DNA of 64,000 nt, taken from positions 2,420,001 through 2,484,000 of the forward strand of contig NZ_CP090419.1 in assembly GCF_032716425.1 (NCBI RefSeq), written 5' to 3'. Both the position numbers and the translations under genes were made by a program. Origin of the DNA: Pseudoalteromonas sp. N1230-9. GTDB taxonomy: Bacteria > Pseudomonadota > Gammaproteobacteria > Enterobacterales > Alteromonadaceae. The notes beneath the pieces were generated by a model that saw nothing but the letters and a program-made list of their open reading frames with translations, made no database searches and had not been told where the DNA came from. Shown here piece by piece: positions 9,765 to 20,220 of this stretch (position 1 is the first letter of the stretch; every line of letters begins with the position of its first letter).

Positions 9765-10514
9765 CTATTTATTTATTTCATCTGAGGCTTGTGAAGAAAT
9801 AAGTGTTCCTTCATCTTCACCCATAATAACACGTTTCAACGCGCCAGATTTGTTCATATTAAATACGCTTAAAGGCATTTTATGATCTCGTGCAAGAGTG
9901 AATGCAGCTAAGTCCATAACCTTTAATTCTTTTTCAATGATTTCATTGTAGCTCAAGTGGCGATATAGTGTAGCTTCTGGATTTTTCACTGGGTCATCAG
10001 AATAAACACCGTCCACTTTTGTCGCTTTGATAACTGTATCAGCTTCGATTTCGATACCACGTAAACACGCGGCAGAATCAGTAGTAAAGAACGGATTGCC
10101 TGTGCCCGCTGAGAAAATAACTACGCGGCCAGATTTTAATAAGCTGATTGCTTCAGCCCAGTTATAAGCATCACACACACCATTAAGTGGGATAGCTGAC
10201 ATTAAGCGGCAATTTACAAATGCACGGTGTAGTGCATCACGCATTGCCAAGCCATTCATTACTGTTGCTAACATTCCCATGTGGTCACCCACTACGCGGT
10301 TCATACCTGCTTCTGCTAATGAACCACCACGTAAGAAGTTACCGCCGCCGATAACCAAACCTACTTCTACGTCGAGTTCTACAAGTTCTTTAATTTCTTG
10401 AGCCATACGGTCAAGTACTTTCGGGTCGATGCCGAAGCCTTCGTCTCCCATTAATGCTTCACCGCTAAGTTTAAGAAGAACACGTCTAAAAATAGGTTTA
10501 CGATTGATAGTCAT
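9765..10514 (-). CDS. pyrH: UMP kinase
   Basis: Phosphorylates UMP to UDP, the committed step to all pyrimidine nucleotides, as a hexamer regulated by GTP and UTP. The amino-acid-kinase fold is visible: [21 protein letters not shown] at the N terminus, [13 protein letters not shown], and the nucleotide segment [17 protein letters not shown]. The frame is open to 10571, but those codons cross the tsf terminator, so the ATG at 10512-10514 ([12 protein letters not shown]) is used, giving 249 residues. A short C-terminal tail extends beyond the E. coli length. Confidence 0.96.
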   Translation of the reverse strand: MTINRKPIFRRVLLKLSGEALMGDEGFGIDPKVLDRMAQEIKELVELDVEVGLVIGGGNFLRGGSLAEAGMNRVVGDHMGMLATVMNGLAMRDALHRAFVNCRLMSAIPLNGVCDAYNWAEAISLLKSGRVVIFSAGTGNPFFTTDSAACLRGIEIEADTVIKATKVDGVYSDDPVKNPEATLYRHLSYNEIIEKELKVMDLAAFTLARDHKMPLSVFNMNKSGALKRVIMGEDEGTLISSQASDEINK

Positions 10515-10545
10515 AATATTTGGGCCAGCCTTAGTAATGAGATAA

Positions 10546-10587
10546 AAAATAACCGCGCTATGGTTACACATAAAACGCGGTTATTTT
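10546..10587 (-). terminator. Rho-independent terminator between tsf and pyrH
   Basis: A perfect 12-base inverted repeat (10546-10557 with 10576-10587, core AACCGCG) around an 18-base loop runs on the minus strand straight into a T-rich tract. It lies 80 bases downstream of the tsf stop and 32 bases upstream of the pyrH start, so it ends or attenuates the rpsB-tsf message before pyrH-frr. Confidence 0.85.
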
Positions 10588-10666
10588 AAAGAATTTTCAT
10601 CAGTGACGCAAAAGCTAATAGCAGATTAATTTCATCTAATTTCGCCTGCATCACTCAAGCAGAAAA

Positions 10667-11518
10667 TTACTCGCCTTTTGCAGCAGCGATTTGTGCAGCT
10701 ACTTCAGCAGCGAAATCTTCTTCTTTACGCTCGATACCTTCACCAACTTCTAAACGGATGAAGTTAGAAACAGTTGCGCCTTTCTCTTTAAGAATTTCGC
10801 CAACAGTCTTCTTAGGCTCCATGATGAAAGCTTGACCAGTAAGAGAGATCTCACCAGTGAATTTCTTCATACGGCCAACAACCATCTTCTCAGCGATTTC
10901 AGCAGGCTTGCCTTCGTTCATCGCGATATCGATTTGAACTGCTTTTTCTTTCTCAACAACGTCAGCTGGTACGTCTTCTGGGTTAACAAACTCAGGCTTA
11001 GACGCAGCTACGTGCATAGCAACTTGCTTAAGTGTTTCTTCGTCAGCTTCACCAACTACAACAACACCGATACGGTCGCCGTGACGGTATGAAGAAAGTT
11101 TGTCACCATCGATGTACTCAACGCGACGAACATTGATGTTTTCACCAATTTTAGCAACTAGTGCAACACGCGTTTCTTCGAATTGTGCTTTAAGCGCATC
11201 GATGTCTGCTTTAGATTCTGCAGCAGCGTCAAGAACTTGGTTAGCGAAACCAAGGAAGTTAGCATCTTTAGCAACGAAGTCAGTTTGACAGTTAACTTCA
11301 AGAAGCGCAGCGAAACCGTTACCTTCTTTGATTAAGATTGTACCTTCAGCAGCGATGTTACCAGCTTTTTTAGCAGCCTTTGCAGCACCGCTCTTACGCA
11401 TGTTTTCGATCGCTAACTCGATGTCACCGTTAGTTTCAGTTAACGCTTTTTTACAATCCATCATGCCAGCGCCAGTACGCTCGCGTAATTCTTTAACTAG
11501 GGCAGCAGTTACAGCCAT
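10667..11518 (-). CDS. tsf: Elongation factor Ts
   Basis: Guanine-nucleotide exchange factor for EF-Tu. The 283-residue length is exact for proteobacterial EF-Ts. The N-terminal UBA-like domain begins [18 protein letters not shown], with [10 protein letters not shown], followed by the [10 protein letters not shown] segment that contacts EF-Tu. A good Shine-Dalgarno (GAGGATATTCTA) precedes the ATG. It is the second gene of the rpsB-tsf unit. Confidence 0.97.
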   Translation of the reverse strand: MAVTAALVKELRERTGAGMMDCKKALTETNGDIELAIENMRKSGAAKAAKKAGNIAAEGTILIKEGNGFAALLEVNCQTDFVAKDANFLGFANQVLDAAAESKADIDALKAQFEETRVALVAKIGENINVRRVEYIDGDKLSSYRHGDRIGVVVVGEADEETLKQVAMHVAASKPEFVNPEDVPADVVEKEKAVQIDIAMNEGKPAEIAEKMVVGRMKKFTGEISLTGQAFIMEPKKTVGEILKEKGATVSNFIRLEVGEGIERKEEDFAAEVAAQIAAAKGE

Positions 11519-11580
11519 TAGAATATCCTCAATTGAATTCTGTTATTAGGGAAGCGGTATAGGCCGCTTAACAAGAATAA

Positions 11581-11612
11581 CAAGTCTTCACCTTAATTAA
11601 GATGAAGACTTG
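11581..11612 (-). promoter_or_regulatory. Hairpin in the rpsB-tsf intergenic gap
   Basis: A 10-base perfect inverted repeat (11581-11590, caagtcttca, with 11603-11612) encloses a further AT palindrome. It starts 12 bases beyond the rpsB stop. The T tract on the minus strand is weak, so it looks more like an attenuator or processing hairpin than a full terminator. In E. coli the equivalent gap also reduces transcription into tsf. Confidence 0.55.
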
Positions 11613-11623
11613 ATGACAGCTAA

Positions 11624-12352
11624 TTACTCAGCTTCTACGAAATCGTCTTTCTCAGCTTGAGCAACGATGTTGTTCTCACGACCTTCAGTGATCGCAGCTG
11701 ATACAGCGCCAGTGTAAAGTTGGATAGCACGGATCGCATCATCGTTACCAGGAACAACGTAATCAACGCCGTCTGGGTTAGAGTTAGTATCAACGATAGC
11801 AACAACTGGAATACCTAGGTTGTTAGCTTCACGGATAGCGATGTGCTCGTGGTCTGCATCGATAACGAAAAGTGCGTCAGGAAGACCACCCATCTCTTTG
11901 ATACCACCAAGGCTCTTTTCAAGCTTTTCCATTTCACGAGTTAGCATTAACGCTTCTTTCTTAGTTAACTTCTCGAAAGTACCGTCTTGGCTTTGCGCTT
12001 CAAGATCTTTAAGACGCTTGATTGATTGACGAACTGTTTTCCAGTTAGTCAACATACCACCTAACCAACGGTGGTTTACGTAGAACTGCTCGCTTTGAAG
12101 AGCTGCTTCTTTAACTGCTTCGCTTGCTGCGCGCTTAGTACCAACGAAAAGTACTTTACCTTTGTTAGAAGCTGCGTTCGATAAGAACTTAAGTGCTTCG
12201 TTGAACATTGGTACAGTTTGCTCTAGGTTGATGATATGAACACGGTTACGAGCGCCGAAGATGAAAGGCTTCATCTTAGGATTCCAGTAACGTGCCTGGT
12301 GACCAAAGTGAACACCAGCTTGAAGCATATCGCGCATTGAAACGTTTGCCAT
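11624..12352 (-). CDS. rpsB: 30S ribosomal protein S2
   Basis: Small-subunit ribosomal protein that binds near the platform together with S1. The 242-residue protein has the family hallmarks [22 protein letters not shown], the [11 protein letters not shown] segment and [13 protein letters not shown], and the C-terminal [16 protein letters not shown] block. A strong AGAGGAA ribosome binding site precedes the ATG. Confidence 0.98.
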   Translation of the reverse strand: MANVSMRDMLQAGVHFGHQARYWNPKMKPFIFGARNRVHIINLEQTVPMFNEALKFLSNAASNKGKVLFVGTKRAASEAVKEAALQSEQFYVNHRWLGGMLTNWKTVRQSIKRLKDLEAQSQDGTFEKLTKKEALMLTREMEKLEKSLGGIKEMGGLPDALFVIDADHEHIAIREANNLGIPVVAIVDTNSNPDGVDYVVPGNDDAIRAIQLYTGAVSAAITEGRENNIVAQAEKDDFVEAE

Positions 12353-12624
12353 TTGTAAATTCCTCTAATAGTTTAGGGTTAGGCCTCCACATATCCCATA
12401 GCACCAACACCTAAGCTAATTTGTAACTTATGTGCACCCAAGTGTATGTGACGATACGTGTGTGTGTTAAAATAAAATTGTGTTTGCCTTAAATACAAAA
12501 AATCAGTTAAGAATTTATTTGTAAAAAGACGGCGCGCTTTATACCATATTAAAATTGAAAACTCAACATTCAGTGCAAAATTTGTGCACTGAAAAATGAC
12601 CTAAAAAACAACTTTGGAGCCTCA
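12353..12624. promoter_or_regulatory. Divergent promoter region and rpsB leader
   Basis: This 272-base gap separates rpsB (minus) from map (plus). The roughly 140 bases next to rpsB can fold (TTAGG and CCTAA segments face each other) and may be the S2-repressed rpsB leader known from E. coli relatives; I cannot confirm the consensus by eye. For map, TTGTAA at about 12519 and TACCAT 17 bases later are a modest sigma-70 candidate. Confidence 0.4.
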
Positions 12625-13410
12625 ATGAGTGCTGTGATCAAGACCCCTGAAGAAATCGAAAAAATGCGTGTTGCCGGGCGCTTAGCCGCCGAGGTACTTG
12701 AAATGATTGAACCGCATGTGGTGCCAGGTGTAACCACAGATGAACTAAATACAATTTGTCACGATTATATTGTTAACGTTCAAGATGCTATTCCAGCACC
12801 ACTTAACTATCACGGTTTCCCAAAATCAATTTGTACCTCAGTGAACCATGTAATTTGTCACGGTATCCCAAATGACAAACCACTTAAAGAAGGTGACAGC
12901 GTCAATATTGATGTAACTGTAATCAAAGACGGTTACCATGGCGATACATCTAAAATGTTCCATGTTGGTACACCTAATATCCAAGGTAAGCGCCTTGCTG
13001 AAGTAACTCAAGAAAGCCTGTACCTTGCCATTAAAATGGTAAAACCTGGCGTTCGCTTAGGTGACATTGGTGCTGCGATTCAAAAATATGCTGAAAGCTT
13101 TAGCTATTCGATTGTACGTGAATACTGTGGTCACGGTATTGGTGCAGAGTTCCACGAAGAGCCACAAGTTATGCACTATGGCAAAGCAGGTACTGGTGAA
13201 GTATTAAAAGCGGGCATGTGCTTAACAATCGAACCTATGGTTAATGCGGGTAAACGCCAATGTAAGTTGCTTAAAGATGACTGGACTGTCGTAACAAAAG
13301 ACCGTTCATTGTCTGCACAGTGGGAACATACGCTGTTAGTGACTGAAAATGGTGTTGAAATTTTAACGCTCCGATCAGATGATACTATTGACAGGATCAT
13401 CGAACACTAG
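12625..13410 (+). CDS. map: Methionine aminopeptidase type I
   Basis: Removes the initiator methionine from nascent proteins. The 261-residue pita-bread fold enzyme has all five metal ligands of the family in place: two Asp in IDVTVIKDGYHGDTSKMF, His in CGHGIGAEFHEEP, Glu in LTIEPMVN and Glu in QWEHTLLVT. It is divergent from rpsB, as in E. coli, and followed 12 bases later by glnD. Confidence 0.97.
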   Translation: MSAVIKTPEEIEKMRVAGRLAAEVLEMIEPHVVPGVTTDELNTICHDYIVNVQDAIPAPLNYHGFPKSICTSVNHVICHGIPNDKPLKEGDSVNIDVTVIKDGYHGDTSKMFHVGTPNIQGKRLAEVTQESLYLAIKMVKPGVRLGDIGAAIQKYAESFSYSIVREYCGHGIGAEFHEEPQVMHYGKAGTGEVLKAGMCLTIEPMVNAGKRQCKLLKDDWTVVTKDRSLSAQWEHTLLVTENGVEILTLRSDDTIDRIIEH

Positions 13411-13422
13411 GAGCCAGCCCCT

Positions 13423-16041
13423 GTGGCATTACCCAATAAAGTAAAGAAGTTGCTTAGCCAAGCTGAGCAACTTAGCGACTATCGCGACTGTTCAAGTTAT
13501 TTTTACAAATGGCTTCAGAACGAATTTTCTAAACAACCCGTCAGCAACTTAATCAATGCCCGCGCTGAGTTTATCGATCGCTTATTGATTAAACTGTTTC
13601 ATGACTATGACCTTGCGCACGAAAGTGATTTGGCCCTTATCGCAGTAGGTGGTTATGGCCGTGGCGAATTGCACCCCTACTCCGACATCGACTTTATGTT
13701 GCTAGTAAGCGAGCAGCCAAGTGATGCGGTGTGTGAAAAGATTGGTCAATTCGTCACTATGCTTTGGGATCTCAACTTAGAAATTGGTCACAGCGTTCGT
13801 ACCATAGAACAAGCATTAGAACAAAAGCGCGAAGACGTGACGTTTGCCACCAGCTTACTCGAAAGCCGACTCATTTTCGGTAATCATATTGAGTTTGAAA
13901 AGCTCAAAAGACATTTAGACGATACACCCATTTGGCGCTCTGATGAATTCTTTTTGGCGAAAGTGCAAGAACAGAATTTACGTCATAAAAAGTGTCACGG
14001 TACAGCCTATAACCTTGAGCCGAATATTAAAGAAAACCCGGGTGGTTTACGTGATTTACAAACCATTATATGGGTGGCAAAAAAACACTTTAGAGCAGAA
14101 ACATTACAAGAGCTCATTAATCACGGCTATCTTACTCACGAAGAATATCAAGAACTCTCTGAATGCTTAGAGAACTTATGGAATATTCGATTTGCGCTGC
14201 ACATCGCTGCGGGTCGCTCTGAAAACCGCTTATTGTTTGATCATCAACCTCACGCTGCTGAAATACTTGGTTTTGGTAGTGATGGTAAAGCTTCCGTTGA
14301 GCGCATGATGAAACGCTTATTCCGAATTATGAGCCGCGTACGTGAGCTTAATCAAATGCTGCTTTCATACTTTGAGCAAAGCATTTTACCGGGCGCAGGT
14401 GAGTTACCTGTCGTTGAGCTCGATCGTAACTTTGAGCGTATTGGTCATCAAATTCGGGTAAAAAACCCATCGGTGTTTTTCCGCCGTGATCAACTATTTG
14501 TGTTGTTCGAGCATATTGCTGACAACCCTGAAATCACCCATATTTACCCAAGTACCATCCGTACAATGCGCCAAGTACGACGCCGTTTACTCGGTGATTT
14601 ACAAGATTACGCAGCCTGCCGCGAAGCATTTTTACGACTTGTTAAGCATCCTAACGGCATGGGTCGTGCATTCACGCTTATGCACAAGCACGGCATGATT
14701 GCAGCCTATTTACCGCAATGGCGAAATATTTTTGGACAAATGCAGTTTGACCTCTTTCATGCTTACACCGTGGATGAGCACACGCATAAATTAATCAACA
14801 ATATTTACAAGTATTTTGATAAATCAAAAGTCAGCGAGTTTCCGCTATGTAGTGAAATTGTCACGCGCATGGATAAACCTGAGCTACTTTATTTAGCAGG
14901 TATTTTCCATGATATTGCCAAAGGTCGTGGTGGCGATCACTCAGAGCTTGGCTCTGTAGACGCCCTTGCCTTTGCTAAGCTTCACCGCTTCCCTGCATCC
15001 GATGGTAAACTCATTTCATGGCTTGTTGCTAATCATTTACTCATGTCGGTCACGGCGCAGCGTAAAGATATCAATGACCCTGATGTCATTAAAGACTTTG
15101 CCAGCAAAGTAAAAACGGAGCGTCAACTCGATTACTTATATTGTTTAACATTAGCCGATATTCGTGCCACCAACGATAACTTGTGGAACGATTGGAAAAA
15201 TACCCTACTACGAGAGCTTTATTTACACACCCAGCGCGCACTTCGTTTAGGGCTTGAAAACCCGATGGATCAACGTGACCAAATTCGTGATAAAAAACAA
15301 CAAGCTAAACAACGCTTATTGAACCACGGCTGTAACGAAGATCAGATCGACTTAATTTGGAGTCGTTTTAAAGCCAATTACTTTACCGCTTTTAGTGAAC
15401 AACAAATTTCGTGGCACACCGAACACTTACTCAGTTGTGAGGACTTAAGCCAGCCCAGTGTGATGGTATCTGATACCGCCATGCATGGGGGAACGCAAGT
15501 ATTTGCTTATAGTCCATACTCAGGCGGGCTGTTCGCTCGTTTAGTTAGTGTCATCGGCTCAAAAAAAGCACAAATTCAACATGCACAAGTCCTCACAACG
15601 AAAGACGGTTATGTGCTGTTTAGTTTTGTTATTCTGGAAGTGAATGGCGATCCAATTGCCAGTAACCGTGCGCAAGGAATTAAACGTGCACTAGACGCTG
15701 CAATTAGTGACCCTAAAAAGAAAATCCGTTTTAAGAAGAACCGTTCACAGCGTTTTAAAGACTTTAATATTAAACCCAAAATTGTGCTTCGACCACATGC
15801 CCGAAAAGATCGCAGTTTAATCGAAATTCAGGCCGTGGATATCCCTGGGTTACTCACGAAAATTGCCGAAGTGTTTCAAGCACACTTATTACATATTCAT
15901 GCCGCACGGATCACCACTGTCGGTGAACGTGCAGAAGATTTCTTCGTGGTATCAAATAACGAATACCAAGCATTAACAGACGAAGAACAAGCAAAAATTC
16001 ATCAAGCATTGCGTAAAAAACTCAACGCAGAAACCGAATAA
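13423..16041 (+). CDS. glnD: Bifunctional uridylyltransferase/uridylyl-removing enzyme GlnD
   Basis: Senses glutamine and modifies the PII proteins GlnB and GlnK, controlling nitrogen assimilation. Domain order: nucleotidyltransferase (GGYGRGELHPYSDIDFMLL, about 75-95), the linker, an HD hydrolase domain (GIFHDIAKGRGGDHSELG, about 500-520) and two C-terminal ACT domains that bind glutamine (from about 690 and 800). Length 872 compares with 890 in E. coli. The start is GTG at 13423 with AGGAGCC upstream. The downstream neighbour dapD is the usual one. Confidence 0.96.
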   Translation: MALPNKVKKLLSQAEQLSDYRDCSSYFYKWLQNEFSKQPVSNLINARAEFIDRLLIKLFHDYDLAHESDLALIAVGGYGRGELHPYSDIDFMLLVSEQPSDAVCEKIGQFVTMLWDLNLEIGHSVRTIEQALEQKREDVTFATSLLESRLIFGNHIEFEKLKRHLDDTPIWRSDEFFLAKVQEQNLRHKKCHGTAYNLEPNIKENPGGLRDLQTIIWVAKKHFRAETLQELINHGYLTHEEYQELSECLENLWNIRFALHIAAGRSENRLLFDHQPHAAEILGFGSDGKASVERMMKRLFRIMSRVRELNQMLLSYFEQSILPGAGELPVVELDRNFERIGHQIRVKNPSVFFRRDQLFVLFEHIADNPEITHIYPSTIRTMRQVRRRLLGDLQDYAACREAFLRLVKHPNGMGRAFTLMHKHGMIAAYLPQWRNIFGQMQFDLFHAYTVDEHTHKLINNIYKYFDKSKVSEFPLCSEIVTRMDKPELLYLAGIFHDIAKGRGGDHSELGSVDALAFAKLHRFPASDGKLISWLVANHLLMSVTAQRKDINDPDVIKDFASKVKTERQLDYLYCLTLADIRATNDNLWNDWKNTLLRELYLHTQRALRLGLENPMDQRDQIRDKKQQAKQRLLNHGCNEDQIDLIWSRFKANYFTAFSEQQISWHTEHLLSCEDLSQPSVMVSDTAMHGGTQVFAYSPYSGGLFARLVSVIGSKKAQIQHAQVLTTKDGYVLFSFVILEVNGDPIASNRAQGIKRALDAAISDPKKKIRFKKNRSQRFKDFNIKPKIVLRPHARKDRSLIEIQAVDIPGLLTKIAEVFQAHLLHIHAARITTVGERAEDFFVVSNNEYQALTDEEQAKIHQALRKKLNAETE

Positions 16042-16050
16042 GAGGACCTT

Positions 16051-16878
16051 ATGTCAGATTTAAAAACCATGATCGAAAACGCCTGGGACAACCGCGATAG
16101 CATCAGCCCAAGCACGGTATCAAGCGACGTAAAACAAGCTATTATCGACGCACTTGAACTACTTGATAGCGGCGCTGCACGTGTTGCTGAAAAAATCAGT
16201 GGTGAGTGGGTTGTACATCAGTGGTTGAAAAAAGCAGTGCTATTATCTTTTCGTATTCGTGATAACCAGCCAATGAACGATGGTGTTAATCAGTTTTACG
16301 ACAAAGTACCACTTAAATTTAGCGACTATACTCCAGAGCAATTCCAACATGGTGGCATGCGTGTTGTGCCAAATGCAGTTGCTCGTAAAGGGAGTTTCGT
16401 AGGCAAAAACGTGGTACTCATGCCATCTTATGTCAACATTGGCGCTTACGTTGATGAAGGGACGATGGTTGATACATGGGCAACCGTTGGCTCGTGTGCT
16501 CAAATTGGTAAAAACGTACACTTATCTGGTGGTGTAGGCATAGGTGGCGTACTTGAACCACTACAAGCAAACCCTACGATTATCGAAGACAACTGCTTTA
16601 TTGGCGCACGCTCTGAGATTGTTGAAGGTGTTGTCGTTGAAGAAGGTGCAGTTATTTCAATGGGTGTTTATATCAGCCAAAGTACGCGCATTTATGACCG
16701 TGAAACAGGTGAGATCCATTACGGTCGCGTACCTGCCGGTGCAGTTGTTGTACCAGGCTCATTGCCTTCAAAAGATGGTTCACACAGCCTTTACGCTGCC
16801 ATCATAGTGAAAAAAGTTGATCAACAAACTCGCGAAAAAGTGGGTATTAATGCCCTCCTTCGTTCAATTGACGAGTAA
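16051..16878 (+). CDS. dapD: Tetrahydrodipicolinate N-succinyltransferase
   Basis: Succinylates tetrahydrodipicolinate in the lysine and diaminopimelate pathway, so it feeds peptidoglycan. The 275-residue length matches E. coli DapD (274). An N-terminal helical domain (about 1-100, ending in [10 protein letters not shown]) is followed by hexapeptide repeats of the left-handed beta helix (about 100-240, with [20 protein letters not shown] and [11 protein letters not shown]). It follows glnD by nine bases. Confidence 0.97.
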   Translation: MSDLKTMIENAWDNRDSISPSTVSSDVKQAIIDALELLDSGAARVAEKISGEWVVHQWLKKAVLLSFRIRDNQPMNDGVNQFYDKVPLKFSDYTPEQFQHGGMRVVPNAVARKGSFVGKNVVLMPSYVNIGAYVDEGTMVDTWATVGSCAQIGKNVHLSGGVGIGGVLEPLQANPTIIEDNCFIGARSEIVEGVVVEEGAVISMGVYISQSTRIYDRETGEIHYGRVPAGAVVVPGSLPSKDGSHSLYAAIIVKKVDQQTREKVGINALLRSIDE

Positions 16879-16905
16879 CTGCTTGCAATAACCGATTTTC
16901 ATTAC

Positions 16906-16935
16906 AGCGCTAGCCATAATGGTTGGCGCTTTTTT
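16906..16935 (+). terminator. Terminator after dapD
   Basis: A 10-base stem (16906-16915 with 16921-16930, agcgc paired with gcgct plus G-U pairs) with a 5-base loop is followed by TTTTT. It ends the map-glnD-dapD unit. The remaining 170 bases up to 17109 are AT-rich and presumably hold the promoter of the next operon; I see no clear -35/-10 pair. Confidence 0.85.
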
Positions 16936-17109
16936 ATACTCGTCGCTTTAAGTTTTATTCCTTAAATTGTTACATCTTATTTCAAATACACACTTAATCG
17001 CGTATTTACTGCTATTCGGCGTTACTTCTGACACACACTCTATTTACCTCACTGGCACTTTTTTTACATATCACTACAATGCACACAAACTGATTTTGGA
17101 ACACACACA

Positions 17110-20100
17110 ATGAATCTGACACGAAGTTCGCTAAAGAACCCCGCGAGCGTTATTGTCATCTTGGTGCTGATTATATTGTTTGGCGCATTAAGTATTTTTA
17201 AGCTGCCCATTCAGCTCACACCGGATATAGAGCAACCACAGATCACGATTTTTTCTGGCTGGCGTCAAGCTGCTCCTGAAGAGATCGAATCAGTCATCAT
17301 TGAACCGCTTGAAAATGCAGTAAAAAACACCCCTGGTGCTTTAGAGATTAATACAAATATTAATCGTGGCAATGGGTCTATCACACTCACCTTTGCTGTT
17401 GGACAAAATATGCAACAAGCCATGCTTGATGTACTGACAAGTCTTAATCAAGCGCCTCCTTTACCTTTAGATGCTTTTGACCCTGTTGTATTTGCTGGCG
17501 GCAACAACCGTGAAGCAGCAGCTACGTTACTCGTTACACCCAAAAACTATAACAGCGACAGTCTTGATTTAGACATGGCGCAATTTCAAAAACAAATCGA
17601 CGAATTTATAGAGCCACGCTTGGCACGTATTCCTGGTGTTGCCCGTGTTGATTTAGCCAGTGAACGTCCGAAAGAACTACGCATCACTTTCGACCCTCAC
17701 AAAGCCGCTGCACTGGGTATAAGCCTTGATCAAATTACCACTGTGTTAGCCAGCTCACGCGATACCTCTGGTGGACTTGCTAATGTAGGACGTCGTCAAT
17801 ATACCGTACGTTTTACTGGCCAATATGATTTATCGAGCATGGCACAAATGCGCGTTGGCTATTCTGGCGACAGACCCATTTACCTTGGCGATATAGCAAG
17901 CGTTGAGCGTACTTTTTCAGATCGTTTAGGCATGAGTGGTCGAAATGGTAAACCTGCTTATTACATTCGTGTTTCTCGCGCAAACGAAGCTAATACCGTT
18001 GCTCTACTCGACGAAATTAATCTTGCTATAAAAGAGCTAAATGAAGGACCTCTTGCTGAGAATGGCTTGTCGATTGAATTAAGCTTTGATGCCTCAGTCC
18101 ATATTCGCAACGCCTTATCACTCGTGAAAAGTAATCTAGGCTTGGGCGTATTACTTTCATGCTTAATCTTATGGCTGTTTTTTCGCGGTCTAAAAGCGAC
18201 CTTTGTCATTGCAGCGACCATTCCTATTTCCTTAATGGTTGCGTTTTTAACCTTAAATATTTTTGATCGTAGTTTAAATGTCATCTCACTAGCAGGCCTT
18301 GCTTTTGCAGTAGGCTTGGTGCTTGATGCCGCCATAATTGTTCAAGAGAACATAGTGAGGCTCAAAAACGAAGGTTTCGATAGTAAAAAAGCTGCGCTAA
18401 AAGGAGCTGCACAAGTAACCGGCGCTTTATTTGCATCTACCACCACCAGCGTTGCTATCTTTTTACCAATATTATTTATGGCTGGAATTGAAGGACAACT
18501 ATTCTCTGATTTAGCACTCACCTTATCAATTGCTGTTATCGCCTCTATGGTGTGTGCTATTACACTCATCCCCTTAGCTAATCACTTGTGGCCTGACAAC
18601 AAATTAAAACCTGACCCTTTTCGCGAATACTGGCAAAAGCTGACTAACCTCATCATGACTTTGACAAACACACGGGTTAAACAAATCATGTGGATCAGTG
18701 CATTGTTAGGTGGCTCAATCTTAGCAACGATGACCATGCTACCTAAAACTGATTTTATGCCACGTGCACCCACTGATGGCTTTTTCTTTAACCTAAACGC
18801 ACCTGCTGGCGGCAATGTGCAATTTATAGAAGAGGAGCTATTAATGCGAATCAAAAAGCGCCTGATGCCCTACTATAACGGTGATAAAGAGCCGGGGATT
18901 AAAGACTTTAACTTCTTTGCGTTTGGTTCAAACGCCGGAGGTTTTATTTACTCAGCAGACCCACAACGAGTAGAAGAGTTAATGAAGGTAGCCCGAGAAG
19001 AAATTTTCATTGATTTACCTGATACGCAAGTGTTTTTCTTTAGAGGCTCAATGATCCAAGTTGCCAATGGCGGTGATGGTCGTAATATTAATATCGATTT
19101 AACTGGCCCAAATATGGACGAGCTCATTGCCGGTGCCAATGTCGCACTGCAAGCGGTAAGTAAAGCAATGCCTGCTGCAACAGCAAGGCCACAGCCTCGC
19201 TTAGATATGGCAGAACCTGAGCTTAGACTGACACCAAATGACCGTCGAATTACTCAAGCGGGTCTGACCCGTCGTGATATATCACAAGCAATGCAAGCCT
19301 ACACAGGTGGTTTATTTGTTAATGAATACTTTGATGGTAATGAACGCATGAATGTTATTCTGCGCGGTATTCCTTGGAAAACGCCTGAAGAGTTAAAAGC
19401 TTTGCCGATTGTTACACCTCAATCAGGTATTCAAACTTTAGGTGAGCTTACCTATATTGAACGAACAGTGGGGCCAACACAACTTAGGCGCGTGAATGGA
19501 CGTCGAACCGTTAGTATAATTGTGACTCCACCAGCAGACATGAGCCTGCAAGAAGCGCAGAATATTTTAGCTGAGCAAGTCATGCCTCTAGTGCGAGACA
19601 GCTTACCACAAAGTGCCGGTGCAATTTTGGCAGGTAACGCCCAAAAGATGAATTCGGCAATGCAGGAAATGACCATCAACTTTTTCTTAGCACTGTTTAT
19701 TTTATTCTTATTAATGACAGCATTATTTAAATCGGCCAAAGACAGTGCCTTGGTATTACTTGTAATGCCATTAGCAATTGCAGGCGGCGTACTGGCACTA
19801 TTTATACTCAACTTATTCACCTTCCAATCACTCGATTTACTCACCATGATTGGCTTTATTATCTTGCTTGGTTTAGTCGTAAATAATGCCATTTTGCTAG
19901 TTGATCAAACGCGTGTTGCTATGGCAGCAGGACTTAACCGAGAAGACGCAGTTCGCCAAGCTGTGCTACTTCGTGCAAGACCTGTGTACCTGAGTACCTT
20001 AACTAGTTTATTTGGTATGTTGCCACTGATGCTAATGCCTGGCGTTGGTTCAGAAATTTATCGTGGTCTTGCAACGGTCATTGTGGGCGGTATGGCTATT

Positions 20101-20220
20101 AGCGCCCTATTCACCCTTATTTTGATGCCTAGCTTATTACAGCTTGGCAGACAACAGCCACCTATAAAAACCAAACAAAAACCAAAAACAACGCCTTTAA
20201 GCTTGGTGTCAAATCAATGA
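17110..20220 (+). CDS. RND-family efflux permease (AcrB/HAE-like)
   Basis: A 1036-residue inner-membrane resistance-nodulation-division pump with the usual layout: membrane segment near residue 12, large periplasmic loop, a block of membrane segments (about 335-490), a second periplasmic loop, and a second membrane block (about 855-1020). The N-terminal SLKNPASVIVILVLII and PQITIFSGWRQAAPEEIE segments are family-typical. By my alignment to AcrB, the proton-relay Asp407 is kept (D406 in GLVLDAAIIVQEN), Asp408 is Ala, and the Lys940 position is Asn (N925 in LVVNNAILLV). It is translationally coupled to a membrane-fusion protein, with no outer-membrane channel gene nearby. Substrate unknown. Confidence 0.9.
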   Translation: MNLTRSSLKNPASVIVILVLIILFGALSIFKLPIQLTPDIEQPQITIFSGWRQAAPEEIESVIIEPLENAVKNTPGALEINTNINRGNGSITLTFAVGQNMQQAMLDVLTSLNQAPPLPLDAFDPVVFAGGNNREAAATLLVTPKNYNSDSLDLDMAQFQKQIDEFIEPRLARIPGVARVDLASERPKELRITFDPHKAAALGISLDQITTVLASSRDTSGGLANVGRRQYTVRFTGQYDLSSMAQMRVGYSGDRPIYLGDIASVERTFSDRLGMSGRNGKPAYYIRVSRANEANTVALLDEINLAIKELNEGPLAENGLSIELSFDASVHIRNALSLVKSNLGLGVLLSCLILWLFFRGLKATFVIAATIPISLMVAFLTLNIFDRSLNVISLAGLAFAVGLVLDAAIIVQENIVRLKNEGFDSKKAALKGAAQVTGALFASTTTSVAIFLPILFMAGIEGQLFSDLALTLSIAVIASMVCAITLIPLANHLWPDNKLKPDPFREYWQKLTNLIMTLTNTRVKQIMWISALLGGSILATMTMLPKTDFMPRAPTDGFFFNLNAPAGGNVQFIEEELLMRIKKRLMPYYNGDKEPGIKDFNFFAFGSNAGGFIYSADPQRVEELMKVAREEIFIDLPDTQVFFFRGSMIQVANGGDGRNINIDLTGPNMDELIAGANVALQAVSKAMPAATARPQPRLDMAEPELRLTPNDRRITQAGLTRRDISQAMQAYTGGLFVNEYFDGNERMNVILRGIPWKTPEELKALPIVTPQSGIQTLGELTYIERTVGPTQLRRVNGRRTVSIIVTPPADMSLQEAQNILAEQVMPLVRDSLPQSAGAILAGNAQKMNSAMQEMTINFFLALFILFLLMTALFKSAKDSALVLLVMPLAIAGGVLALFILNLFTFQSLDLLTMIGFIILLGLVVNNAILLVDQTRVAMAAGLNREDAVRQAVLLRARPVYLSTLTSLFGMLPLMLMPGVGSEIYRGLATVIVGGMAISALFTLILMPSLLQLGRQQPPIKTKQKPKTTPLSLVSNQ

